Origin: Cherax quadricarinatus
Lineage: Eukaryota > Arthropoda > Malacostraca > Decapoda > Parastacidae
Assembly (NCBI RefSeq): GCF_038502225.1
Contig: NC_091321.1
Location: 37,881,890-37,945,889 of the forward strand
Direction of reading: 5' to 3'
DNA: 64,000 bases
Shown: piece by piece, positions 22,163 through 34,354 of the stretch
Position numbering within the stretch: position 1 is the stretch's first letter
Layout: every line of letters begins with the position of its first letter
The notes under the pieces: model-generated
Told to the model about the DNA's origin: nothing
The model's input: only the letters and a program-made list of their open reading frames with translations
Database searches by the model: none
Position numbers and translations under genes: made by a program

Positions 22163-23366
22163 CAGAGTTCCACAAGCTGCAGAACTTCTAGGAGTATGTT
22201 CAGTGACTGTATATTGGTATATATATTATAGAGCAATAGTAATAAACAATTTTTTGTATTGTTTGTTTTTGTAAACAAGTTTTGTAAACAATATATTGAT
22301 AATTATGTTTGTGTGCTTATTGTGTTGTATACAACGAGTGTATATATGTACATTGCACCTTACTTTGGTCTCACAGACCACATAAGTTATGTGAAAAAAT
22401 AAAATAGTGAAAAAAACAACAAACCTTCAAATACAAGTAAACTAAAGTTTACCGGGTGAGCGGCAGTCGCCGCTGTTGCCATACGCGGCTCATTTTCTGC
22501 AAACTTCATGCCTCTATATCTCGGTAAGTACTGATGGGAAAATTTTTTTTTTGGGGACTAAAACAATCAGAAAAATAATCTTAACATTTTCATAAGAAAA
22601 AATAATTTTTTTTTTTTTCGAATATTTTGCGACACCAGGAGACACTTCAGGATTGGGCCCTTCGACAGTCAAAGGGTTAAATTTGGCTGACCCTGAGAAC
22701 GAGTTTCGGAGAGGGCCTGTCGACCCTCAAAGGGTTAAACCCGCTCCTAGCAGAGCTAGGGACAATCACCAGCGTCTCCAATACAGCAACACACACTTCG
22801 TCCGAGACGTTTCTGTCTGATACCGTTCGATGTGCTGGAGGGTCACTAGGGAACCTCATGTGGGACCAGAAGGTTAAATCCAGGAATCAAGAAGCTTCTC
22901 TCACGAAAGGTGAGAGTGGACTGGACTATAACAGAATTCTCAGACTGATGTCACCTCGGATTAAGAGGGGACTGTGGCTAAACGACAGCCGGGTAGTAAA
23001 CAACTGTACCCGTAGTTTACATCATTGAAACATCCTATCTATTTACACAGCTAAATAAATTAAGGCCAGATAATATTATAAGTACTCTATCCTCATTTTA
23101 GCTACTAATGAGGCTAGAAATAATATAATATTAAGTGAAAAAGCCCATTACATATACATTATACCTGACCTAGAAGGTTCACAAACGAGGGGCGTAACAC
23201 ACACACACATGGACATGTAATATACATGTGATTTGTCTGGGACCTGTCCCGACGAATCGTGTGAGGCGAGTTTTTTAGCATGAGGCGAGACAAAATTTTT
23301 GCATTCAAATGTATTGTATGGCGGATTTAACGTAACGCAATGCCATTGTAAGGCGGGGGTCCACTG

Positions 23367-23408
23367 TATATATATATATATACATTATATATATAAATAT
23401 ATATACAT

Positions 23409-23443
<35 letters not shown>

Positions 23444-23444
23444 C

Positions 23445-23481
<37 letters not shown>

Positions 23482-23490
23482 ATATATATA
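23367..23490. repeat. (TA)n-rich microsatellite
   Basis: TA repeats with TACATTATATATATAAATA interruptions between T5 and MITE T6. Confidence 0.9.
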
Positions 23491-23693
23491 CAGTGGACCC
23501 CCGCATAACGATCACCTCCGAATGCGACCAATTATGTAAGTGTATTTATGTAAGTGCGTTTGTACGTGTATGTTTGGGGGTCTGAAATGGACTAATCTAC
23601 TTCACAATATTCCTTATGGGAACAAATTCGGTCAGTACTGGCACCTGAACATACTTCTGGAGTGAAAAAATATCGTTAACCGGGGGTCCACTG
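23491..23693. mobile_element. Tigger-related MITE T6 (203 bp)
   Basis: Perfect-looking outer TIR CAGTGGACCCCCG with complement at the right, flanked by TA. The interior (TTATGTAAGTG repeats, TTCCTTATGGGAACAAATTC) differs from T3, so it comes from a different autonomous relative. No coding sequence. Confidence 0.85.
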
Positions 23694-23765
<72 letters not shown>

Positions 23766-23779
23766 TACATACATATACA
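23694..23779. repeat. (TA)n microsatellite
   Basis: TA tract with some CATA variants between T6 and T7. Confidence 0.9.
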
Positions 23780-25319
23780 CAGTGAACTCCTGACTTACAA
23801 AGGCTTCATCTAATAATAAAATCGACTTACGAAGTGTTTCATATATAAAAAATTTCCCCAGACTTAAAAACAAAAACTCGACTTACATCATTTGTCCCGA
23901 ACGCGTCTACGCATCCCTCTGGCCTGAGCACACCTTAGCTGCCCTGCCTTCACTTAGTGTGCCAATGTTTACAAGCCAGTGCAGTCGTTCCCACGCATAC
24001 ATTCGGTACATTTTGTATTCCAGTGTTTTTAGTGCTCGTAACTGCTAAATAAGCCACCATGGGGCCAAAGAAAGCTTCTAGTGCCAACCCTGCGGTAAAA
24101 TGGGTGAGAATTACAATCGAAATGAAGAAAGAGATAATCACAAAATATGAGAGTGGAGTACGTGTCTCCTAGCTGGCCAGGTTGTACAACAAACCCCAAT
24201 CAGCCATCGCTACTATTTTGGCCAACAAAAAGACAATCATGGAAGCTGTTGTTGCAAAAGGTGCAAGTATCTTTTCGAAACACAGATTGCAAGTACTCGA
24301 AGATGTTGAGAGACTGTTATTGGTGTGGATAAATGAAAAACAGATATCAGGAGATAGCATCTCTCAAGCAATCATATGTGAAAAGGCAAGGCAGTTGCAT
24401 GAATTAATTTAAAAAATGCCTGCAACTAGTGGTGATGTGAGTGAATTTAAGGCCAGCAAAGGTTGGTTTGAGAGACTTAAGAATCGTAGTGGCATACGCA
24501 GTGTGATAAGGCATGGTGAGGCTGCCAGTTTGGACAAACAAGCGGCTGAAAAATATGTGCAGGAATTCCAGGGGTACATAGAGGCTGAAGGATTGCAACC
24601 CCAACAAGTGTTTAATTGTGATGAAGCAGGCCTGTTTTGGAAGAAAATGCCAAACAGGGCCTACATTACACAGGAGGAAAAAGCACTCCCAGGACACAAG
24701 CCTATGAAGGACAGGGATACTTTAATGTTGTGTAGTAATGCTAGTGGGGATTGCAGAGTGAAGCCTTTACTCATGTATTGCTCTGAAACTCTAAGAGTGT
24801 TCAGGAAAAACAATGTTGTCAAGGTTAATTTGTATGTGATGTAAAGGGCAGACAGTAAGGCATGGGTCACTAGGGACATTTTCTATGACTGGTTTTACCA
24901 TGTGTTTGGCCCCACTGTGAAAAATTACCTCCTGGAAAATAAATTGGGCCTTAAGTGTCTCCTGGCATTAGACAATGCTCCTGCTCATCCTTCAGATTTG
25001 CCAGAGCGAATTTTGGGGAAGTTGAGTTTTATTAAAGTAAAGTTTTTGCCTCCTAATACCACTCCTCTCCTCCAGCCCATGGACGAGCAGGTCATTTCAA
25101 ATTTCAAAAAACTGCACACCAAAGCAGTGCTTTAAAGTGACTTCAGACACTCGATTGACCCTTAGAGTGTTCTGGAATGATCACTTTAGTATTCTCAATT
25201 GCATAAACCTTATAGGTAAGGCTTGGGAGGGAGTGACTAACTGGACCTTGACCTCTGCTTGGAGGAAATTGTGGCCAGAATGTGTACAAGAGAGGGGTTT
25301 TGAAAGGTTTGGAGCTAAC

Positions 25320-26631
25320 CTGGAGTTTACCTGGAGAGAGTTCCGGGGGTCAACGCCCCCGCGGCCCGGTCTGTTACCAGGCCTCCTGGTGGATCAGAGC
25401 CTGATCAACCAGGCTGTTGCTGCTGGCTGCACGCAAACCAACGTACGAGCCACAGCCCGGCTGATCCGGAACTGACTTTAGGTGCTTGTCCAGTGCCAGC
25501 TTGAAGACTGCCAGGGGTCTGTTGGTAATCCCCCTTATGTGTGCTGGGAGGCAGTTGAACAGTCTCGGGCCCCTGACACTTATTGTATGGTCTCTTAACG
25601 TGCTAGTGACACCCCTGCTTTTCATTGGGGGGATGGTGCATCGTCTGCCAAGTCTTTTGCTTTTGTAGTGAGTGATTTTCGCTTGCAAGTTCGGTACTAG
25701 TCCCTCTAGGATTTTCCAGGTGTACATTATCATGTATCTCTCCCTCCTGCATTCCAGGGAATACAGGTTTAGGAACCTCAAGCGCTCCCAATAATTGAGG
25801 TGTTTTATCTCCGTTATGCGCGCCGTGAAAGTTCTCTGTACATTTTCTAGGTCGGCAATTTCACCTGCCTTGAAAGGTGCTGTTAGTGTGCAGCAATATT
25901 CCAGCCTAGATAGGACAAGTGACCTGAAGAGTGTCATCATGGGCTTGGCCTCCCTAGTTTTGAAGGTTCTCATTATCCATCCTGTCATTTTTCTAGCAGA
26001 TGCGATTGATACAGTGTTATGGTCCTTGAAGGTGAGATCCTCCGACATGATCACTCCCAGGTCTTTGACGTTGGTGTTTTGCTCTATTTTGTGGCCAGAA
26101 TTTGTTTTGTACTCTGATGAAGATTTAATTTCCTCATGTTTACCATATCTGAGTAATTGAAATTTCTCATCGTTGAACTTCATATTGTTTTCTGCAGCCC
26201 ACTGAAAGATTTGGTTGATGTCCGCCTGGAGCTTTGCAGTGTCTGCAATGGAAGACACTGTCATGCAGATTCGGGTGTCATCTGCAAAGGAAGACACGGT
26301 GCTGTGGCTGACATCCTTGTCTATGTCGGATATGAGGATGAGGAACAAGATGGGAGCGAGTATTGTGCCTTGTGGAACAGAGCTTTTCACCGTAGCTGCC
26401 TCGGACTTTACTCTGTTGACGACTACTCTCTGTGTTCTGTTAGTGAGGAAATTATAGATCCATCGACCGACTTTTCCTGTTATTCCTTTAGCACGCATTT
26501 TGTGCGCTATTACGCCATGGTCACACTTGTCGAAGGCTTTTGCAAAGTCTGTATATATTACATCTGCATTCTTTTTGACTTCTAGTGCATTTAGGACCTT
26601 GTCGTAGTGATCCAATAGTTGAGACAGACAG
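25320..26631 (-). mobile_element. LINE D (CTCCAGGTAAA-tailed family), 5'-truncated
   Basis: Minus-strand 3' portion of the same LINE family as 58912-61363 and 50259-50803. The 3' end is the short repeat CTCCAGGTAAACTCCAGG rather than poly(A). It lies inside Tigger T7. Confidence 0.88.
25374..26615 (-). CDS. LINE reverse transcriptase fragment (LINE D)
   Basis: An open frame of 413 codons from within the RT to the last stretch of ORF2. Visible blocks: YTDFAKAFDKCDHGVIAHKM, SSVPQGTILAPILFLILISD, SSFADDTRICMTV and a C-terminal region with NYWERLRFLNLYSLECRRER and LPAHIRGI. No stop interrupts the preserved part, and it differs little from copy E, so insertion was recent. The endonuclease and N-terminal RT are missing because of 5' truncation. 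Confidence 0.85.
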   Translation of the reverse strand: MDHYDKVLNALEVKKNADVIYTDFAKAFDKCDHGVIAHKMRAKGITGKVGRWIYNFLTNRTQRVVVNRVKSEAATVKSSVPQGTILAPILFLILISDIDKDVSHSTVSSFADDTRICMTVSSIADTAKLQADINQIFQWAAENNMKFNDEKFQLLRYGKHEEIKSSSEYKTNSGHKIEQNTNVKDLGVIMSEDLTFKDHNTVSIASARKMTGWIMRTFKTREAKPMMTLFRSLVLSRLEYCCTLTAPFKAGEIADLENVQRTFTARITEIKHLNYWERLRFLNLYSLECRRERYMIMYTWKILEGLVPNLQAKITHYKSKRLGRRCTIPPMKSRGVTSTLRDHTISVRGPRLFNCLPAHIRGITNRPLAVFKLALDKHLKSVPDQPGCGSYVGLRAASSNSLVDQALIHQEAW

Positions 26632-27459
26632 GAGACAGGAGCCTATGCCAGTTGTGGAATCTACTGTGGCATTGGGGAAGTCCATGGGGTTGGAGGTTAG
26701 TGGGGAGGATGTGGAAGAGTTGGTGGAGGATGACGATGAAGAGCTAACCACTGATGAGCTGCAAGAGCATCTGCAACAGCAAGAGGCCACAACTGAGGAA
26801 ATTGTTTCAGAGGAGGGGAGAGAGACATTGAGGAAGTTGCCTTCTTCAAAGATTAAGGAAATTTGTGCAAAGTGGGTTGACGTCCAAACCTTTATGGAAG
26901 AAAATTACCCTGACAAGCTATTGCAAGCCGTGCTGGTGACTTTTATAATGACAATGTTGTGACCCACTTTAGGAAAATCTTAAAGGAACGTGAGGCACAG
27001 AGCTCTATGGACAGATCTTTGGTGTGACAGAGGTCCCGTGACTCTCAAGTTGTTCCCAGTGGCATTAAAATATCAAAGAAGGGAAGTATCCCCGGAAAAG
27101 GACTTACTACCTAAAGTTCTTATGGAAGGGATTCCCCTTCCAAAAAATAATAAACCTCCATCTCCCCCTCCCATCCCATCACTCATCTCTACATCTTCAA
27201 TAAAGGTAAATGTCATTTATTCTTCATTTAGTACAGTATGCATATTGTGCATGTATCCTTCTTTTTATGTGTAGGAAAATGTATATTTCATGTGGGGTAA
27301 AATAATTTTTTTTCATACTTTTAGGTGTCTGGAATGGATTAATTGGATTTCCATTATTTCTTATGGGGAAAATTAATTCAACTTACGATAATTTCATCTA
27401 ACGATGAGCTCTCTGAAACAGATTAATATCGTAAGTCGAGGGTCCACTGTATATGTATA

Positions 27460-27846
27460 TTCACAAACACTAATCTCAGGTCAAGGGAGACTCAAACCTA
27501 CGAACCTTATAAATTGTATATCTTAAATGTTTCTCACAATTATATCACATAAATGTTAAACCTAAAACCCAATCTAACTTTATTATTTTTTAAATACACT
27601 ACCTAACAGAATACTCCATTCTACTGAATGTACAACAATGCATACAACCATATGACCTGTCTTTGTAATACTCACTTGTGCTTTATAGTAACCTGTTTAC
27701 ATTAATGTTTTATCACTGATTTCATCATTGCTTAGTTAATCTTAAGTTAATTTTAAGCCAGCCCGTAATGCTATGCATAGTATAAGTGGCTTTGGCATAC
27801 TGCTCTTACCTGTATTTGTTGTACCTCTGTATGTGTGCTCAAATTT

Positions 27847-27878
<32 letters not shown>

Positions 27879-27982
27879 ACCATGGGACAAGGTACACAGT
27901 GCTCTAACCACTGTACCACACTGGACCAATGCCTTGGCTTCCAGCCAATGCTAGATGTTTTGATCCAAGGTAGGCAGCATTC
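27460..27982 (-). mobile_element. SINE-II copy (tRNA-like), interrupted by a LINE fragment
   Basis: On the minus strand it reads GGTCCAGTGTGGTACAGTGGTTAGAGCAC (A-box-like) and, beyond the LINE insert, GTAGGTTTGAGTCTCCC (B-box-like), then GATTAGTGTTTGTGAATAT. The insert at 27503-27881 splits the two boxes. A second copy in plus orientation is at 30729-31180. Confidence 0.65.
27503..27881 (+). mobile_element. 3'-UTR-only copy of LINE A
   Basis: Matches 13356-13797 from GAACCTTATAAATTG through the (AATA)n tail, but without the 59-bp stub. AACC at both ends may be a short duplication. It inserted into SINE-II. Confidence 0.85.
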
Positions 27983-29673
27983 AGGCAATTCAAAGTTTAT
28001 TCTCTATAAGGATTACAATGCTGAGTTTACAGAAATTTGATTATTGTTTGGTTTAACATGTAGTAAAATTGAGATTACAGAGTGTACCACTAGAACGCTT
28101 AGCATGGCTAGGCATTTCGGGCATACTTAGTTTTATTCTTAAATGTAAAATATTACAAATTATGAGGTAAGTTGGTATTATGGCTCAGTGACTAAATACT
28201 ATTTTGTGAGTTTAGCAGTGTGAATGCTTTTGTTTTGGCACAGTATATAGTTTCAGTATTGGAGTATCACAGGATTCATTATATTAAGACTGAGATTAAT
28301 ATTTCTGTTTATGGTCAAATGAGTGTGCGAGTGTAAGTGTGAACCACCAGGTGGTATTCGTGAAGTTAGTTGACGGGGTGTATCAGGGAGATAAGATGTT
28401 TTCTAATGGTAGTTTTGAAGGTGATGAATGTGTCTGCATTTCAAGAGTTCTCAGGTAGGGTATTCCAGATTTTAGGGCCTTTGACATACATTGAATTTTT
28501 GTAAAGGTTTAGTCGGACACGGGGAATGTCGTAGAGATGTTTGTTTCTGGTGTTATGCCTGTGGGTTCTGTCACAACTATCAAGAAAGCATTTAAGGTCA
28601 AGGTTGATATTAGAGTTTAAGGCCCTGTAGATATAGATTGCACAGTAGTAAGTGTGGATGTACTGAACTGGGAGTAAGTTTAGATCTTTGAAGAGTGGGG
28701 GGGTGTGCTGCCAGGGATGGGATTTAGTGATTATTCTTACTGCAGCTTTTTGTTGGGTTATTATTGGCTTTAGGTGTGTTGCTGCAGTTGATCCCCAAGC
28801 ACAAATAGCATAGGTGAGGTATGGATAAATAAGTGAGTGGTATAGTGTGAGAAGGCCATTTTGCGGCACGTAGTATCGTATCTTGGAGAGGATCCCAACC
28901 GTTTTGGATACTTTTTTGGCTATATGCTGGATATGGGTGCTGAAATTCAGGTTATTGTCAAGGTATAAGCCTAAGAATTTTCCCCCATTATTTCTGGTAA
29001 TTAGAGTGTTGTCAATCTTAATGTTAATTTGTGCATCTCCTGCTCTGCTACCAAACATAATATAGTAAGTTTTGTCAGTGTTAAGCGTAAGTTTGTTGGC
29101 TGTCATCCAAGTCGATATTTTAATCAGCTCCTCATTCACAATGGTGTTAAGGGTGGCAAGATTAGGGTGAGAGATGACATAAGTCGTGTCATCAGCAAAG
29201 AGAATGGGTTTTAGGTGTTGGGATACGTTTGGTAGGTCATTGATGTATACGAGGAAGAGCAGGGGACCAAGGACACTTCCCTGCGGAACTCCAGTATCAA
29301 GTGGCCGTGTTGCTGATGCTGTGTCTTTAATGGTGACGTACTGATACCTATTAGTAATGTAAGATTTGAAATAAGCAAGCGCATGGCCTCTTATACCGTA
29401 GTGGTCAAGTTTGTGGAGTAGGATTTCGTGGTTTACTGTGTCAAAAGCTTTTCTTAGGTCAATAAAAATTCCTAGTGGATATTCCTTATTTTCCAGTGCT
29501 GTGTAAAGCAGATCTAGCATTTTTATGATTGCATCATTAGTGCTTTTATTTTTCCTGAATCCAAACTGGCAGGGGTTGAGTATGTTTTGAGCCGTTATAA
29601 ATGAATACAGTCTCCTGTGCACAAGTTTCTCAAAGATTTTGGATAGCAATGGTAAGTTAGATATTGGCCTATA

Positions 29674-30617
29674 CAGTGGACCCCCGCATAGCGAACGCCT
29701 TGCATAGCGAACAATCCGCATAGCGAACGCTTTGTTCGCCAAAATTTTGCCCCGCATAGTGGACAAAAACCCGCTCAGCGACCTTCGTCCGAGACGCGTC
29801 CATTGTTTACCAGCCAGCCTCCGCGGTAACATTCAAGCATACACTCGGAATATTTCGTATTATTACAGTGTTTTCGGTGCTGTTTCTGGAAAATAAGTGA
29901 CCATGGGCCCCAAGAAAGCTTCTAGTGCCAACCCTGTGGTAAAAAGGGTGAGAATTAGTATGGAAATTAAGAAAGATTTTGAAGGGTTTGGGGCTAACCC
30001 TGAGAAGCCTATGCCAGTTGTGGAATCCATTGTGCCTACTTCAAAAATTAAGGAAATGTGTGCACAGTGGGTTGAACTGCAAACCTTTATGGATGAAAAT
30101 CACCCTGACACAGCTGTTGCAAGCCGTGCTGGTGACTATTTCAATGACAATGTTATGGCCCATTTTAGACAAATCGTAAAGGAACGGGAGGTACAGAGCT
30201 CTATGGACAGATTTGTTGTGCGACAGAGGTCCAGTGACTCTGAAGCTGGTCCTAGTGGCATTAAAAGAAGAAGGGAAGTAACCCCGGAAAAGGACTTGCT
30301 ACCTCAAGTCCTAATGGAAGGGGATTCCCCTTCTAAACACTAACACTCTCTCTCCCCTCCTCCCATCCCATCAATCATCACCAGATCTTCAATAAAAGTA
30401 AGTGTCATGTAACTGTGCATGCCTTTTTCAGTTTGTGTGTACTAAAATTAACATTTTTTTGTGGTAAAAAAAATTTTTTTTCATACTTTTGGGTGTCTTG
30501 CACGGATTAATTTTATTTCCATTATTTCTTATGGGGAAAATTAATTCGCATAGCGAACATTTCGCATAACGACCAGCCCTCTTGCACGGATTAAGTTCGC
30601 TATGCGGGGGTCCACTG
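29674..30617 (+). mobile_element. Tigger-derived deletion element T8 (944 bp)
   Basis: TIRs are CAGTGGACCCCCGCATAGCGAAC and its complement, with TA duplicated at 29672-29673 and 30618-30619. GCATAGCGAAC occurs three times at the left end and again at the right end. The LINE frame on both sides joins exactly when the element is removed. Confidence 0.93.
29903..30343 (+). CDS. Short Tigger-derived protein: N-terminus fused to C-terminal tail
   Basis: An intact frame of about 146 codons. It joins the transposase start (MGPKKASSANPVVKRVRISM) to the linker FEGFGANPEKPMPVVESIV and then to TSKIKEMCAQWVELQTF and the basic tail GIKRRREVTPEKDLLPQV. Both HTH domains and the DDE domain are deleted, so it cannot transpose DNA. 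AATAAAAGTAAGT follows the stop. The shared deletion with T5 indicates an amplified subfamily. Whether the peptide is made or interferes with transposase is unknown. Confidence 0.6.
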   Translation: MGPKKASSANPVVKRVRISMEIKKDFEGFGANPEKPMPVVESIVPTSKIKEMCAQWVELQTFMDENHPDTAVASRAGDYFNDNVMAHFRQIVKEREVQSSMDRFVVRQRSSDSEAGPSGIKRRREVTPEKDLLPQVLMEGDSPSKH

Positions 30618-30673
30618 TAGTTGTTTAAGTCTGTAGGGTCACCACCTTTATGAATTGGTGTAACCCTTGCAGG

Positions 30674-30728
30674 GTGGTGTTAGCTATTTCATCTCATGCA
30701 GGGGATGAGATAAAATAGCTAACACCAC
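30674..30728. repeat. Hairpin-forming inverted repeat at the LINE B 5' junction
   Basis: 24-bp arms (30674-30697 and 30705-30728), GTGGTGTTAGCTATTT at the left and its complement at the right, with one mismatch and a 7-nt loop. It lies exactly between the truncated LINE B and SINE-II. Confidence 0.85.
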
Positions 30729-31180
30729 TTGCCTAAATTCTGGTTGCCTTGGATCAAAATGTCTAGCTTTGGCTGGATGCCAAAGTATTGGTCCAGTGTG
30801 GTACGATGGCTAGAGCACTACATACCTTGTGGGTGGCCCGGTGGCCTGGTGGCTAAAGCTCCCGCTTCACACACGGAGGGCCCGGGTTCGATTCCCGGCG
30901 GGTGGAAACATTTCGACACGTTTCCTTACACCTGTTGTCCTGTTCACCTAGCAGCAAATAGGTACCTGGGTGTTAGTCGACTGGTGTGGGTCGCATCCTG
31001 GGGGACAAGATTAAGGACCCCAATGGAAATAAGTTAGACAGTCCTCGATGACGCACTGACTTTCTTGGGTTATCCTGGGTGGCTAACCCTCCGGGGTTAA
31101 AAATCCGAACGAAATCTTATCTTATCTTATCATATCTTACCTTGTCCCAAGGTTCCTGGGTGATTAGTGTTTGTGAATAT
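30729..31180 (+). mobile_element. SINE-II copy, interrupted by SINE-I
   Basis: Shares CCTTGGATCAAAA, GGTCCAGTGTGGTAC and TAGAGCAC with the minus-strand copy at 27882-27982, and GATTAGTGTTTGTGAATAT with 27460-27480. The B-box part is degenerate here. SINE-I entered at TACCTTGT. Confidence 0.65.
30831..31137 (+). mobile_element. SINE-I, complete tRNA-derived SINE (307 bp)
   Basis: The head is a recognisable tRNA-like sequence: A box TGGCCTGGTGGCTAAAGC and B box GGGTTCGATTCCCGG, with a CTTCACACA anticodon-loop region suggesting tRNA-Val (inferred). A unique body follows (CTAGCAGCAAATAGGTACC, GACAAGATTAAGGACC) and a TCTTA-repeat tail. An 8-bp duplication TACCTTGT flanks it (30823-30830, 31138-31145). 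RNA polymerase III would transcribe it from the A and B boxes. Confidence 0.9.
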
Positions 31181-31191
31181 TTCGCCTGTTC

Positions 31192-31249
31192 TGCAAATTC
31201 TAAACACACACACACACACACACGCACACAAACACATATATATATATAT
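31192..31249. repeat. (CA)n-(TA)n tract
   Basis: CA repeats pass into ATATATAT next to the 3' end of LINE R2. The same flank, inverted, is at 34437-34586. Confidence 0.9.
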
Positions 31250-34351
<3,102 letters not shown>

Positions 34352-34354
34352 TAT

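Larger units (their letters stand above)
19274..22676 (-). mobile_element. TTAA-flanked non-autonomous DNA transposon P2, inverted relative of P1
   Basis: Ends CCCTTTGACTGTCG and its complement, with TTAA at 19270-19273 and 22677-22680. Collinear in reverse with P1: 19274-21000 matches P1 15795-13800, and 22308-22676 matches P1 7802-7434. Instead of LINE A it holds a 44-bp satellite. No transposase frame is seen. It lies inside P3, itself a member of the same broad group. Confidence 0.85.
18261..22734. mobile_element. TTAA-type DNA transposon P3, interrupted by P2
   Basis: Begins CCCTTTGAGGGT and ends with its complement, flanked by TTAG (mutated) at 18257-18260 and TTAA at 22735-22738. GACGTACTAGTACG occurs twice near the left end. 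A subterminal block (GAGAAAGCTGGTAGGC, GAATGGGTCT, GTCAGTGTGCAC) is shared with P1 and P2, so P3 is a diverged relative. P2 is inserted near its right end, leaving only 58 bp beyond. I see no transposase in the 1 kb left part. Confidence 0.75.
17766..23199. mobile_element. Probable solo LTR (about 960 bp) carrying two nested TTAA elements
   Basis: Starts TGTTGCGTAC and ends GGGCGTAACA, a TG...CA form with short inverted ends typical of Gypsy LTRs. CACAC lies on both sides, but within a CA repeat, so the duplication is weak evidence. The LTR itself is 17766-18260 plus 22735-23199. No internal retroviral-type coding sequence is present. Confidence 0.6.
16627..23366 (-). mobile_element. Tigger-like transposon T5, minus strand, split by nested insertions
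   Basis: Ends are CAATGGACCCTGAGAGCTC at 16627 and GGCGGGGGTCCACTG at 23366, next to TA. The 3' end (16627-17213) has the conserved Tigger tail, and the 5' end (23227-23366) keeps only subterminal sequence with GTGAGGCGAG/ATGAGGCGAG words. The interior is (CA)n minisatellite, a LINE scrap and a solo LTR with TTAA elements. Confidence 0.8.
24059..27154 (+). pseudogene. Tigger-like transposase, broken and LINE-interrupted (T7)
   Basis: Starts MGPKKASSANPAVKWVRI. Stops fall inside the first HTH (VRVS followed by TAG, about 24168), before KMPATSGDV (24410), after VNLYVM (24842) and at 25132. The HTH and DDE signatures are still readable: FKASKGWFERLKNR, NCDEAGLFWKKMP (DET changed to DEA, Asp kept), LALDNAPAHP and LLQPMDEQVISNF. 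LINE D replaces the stretch after ERFGAN, and the acidic tail resumes at 26632 (PMPVVESTVALGKS, VEELVEDDDEELTT) before another frameshift near 26920. Confidence 0.85.
23780..27449 (+). mobile_element. Tigger/pogo-like transposon T7, interrupted by LINE D
   Basis: Ends CAGTGAACTCCTGACTTACA and GTAAGTCGAGGGTCCACTG. The word CGACTTACG and close variants recur near both ends. It contains a full-length but decayed transposase split by a minus-strand LINE at 25320-26631. Confidence 0.88.
28408..30671 (-). pseudogene. LINE reverse transcriptase fragment (LINE B)
   Basis: Reads from ARVTPIHKGGD (30620-30671), across the T8 insertion, to NYRPISNLPLLSKIFEK, FIDLRKAFDTVNHEILL, GVPQGSVLGPLLFLVYINDL, LFADDTTYVI and the C-terminal region (KLTLNTDKTYYIMFGS, GPKIWNTLPENS). 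TGA at 28441-28443 ends the frame where LINE C has Arg (ENSRNADTF). The Tigger insertion and this stop inactivate it, but the RT catalytic box FADD is intact. Confidence 0.85.
27983..30673 (-). mobile_element. CR1-like LINE B, interrupted by Tigger T8
   Basis: Minus-strand LINE with a 3' end in TTTGAATT-type repeats, 5'-truncated inside the RT at 30671. Tigger T8 splits it at a TA in the codons for NNYRPISNL. It is closely related to LINE C (62121-63283) and more distantly to LINE A. Confidence 0.88.

Noticed and set aside
21026..22278. Repetitive ORFs with CFTLLTHKTWCHTQW-type repeats
   Set aside because: Frames through the 44-bp satellite; no start context or function is supported.
30831..30910. 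Functional tRNA gene (Val-like)
   Set aside because: The head has A and B boxes, but it is followed by a SINE body, a TCTTA tail and an 8-bp target duplication, and a partial copy is inserted in T4. It is a SINE.
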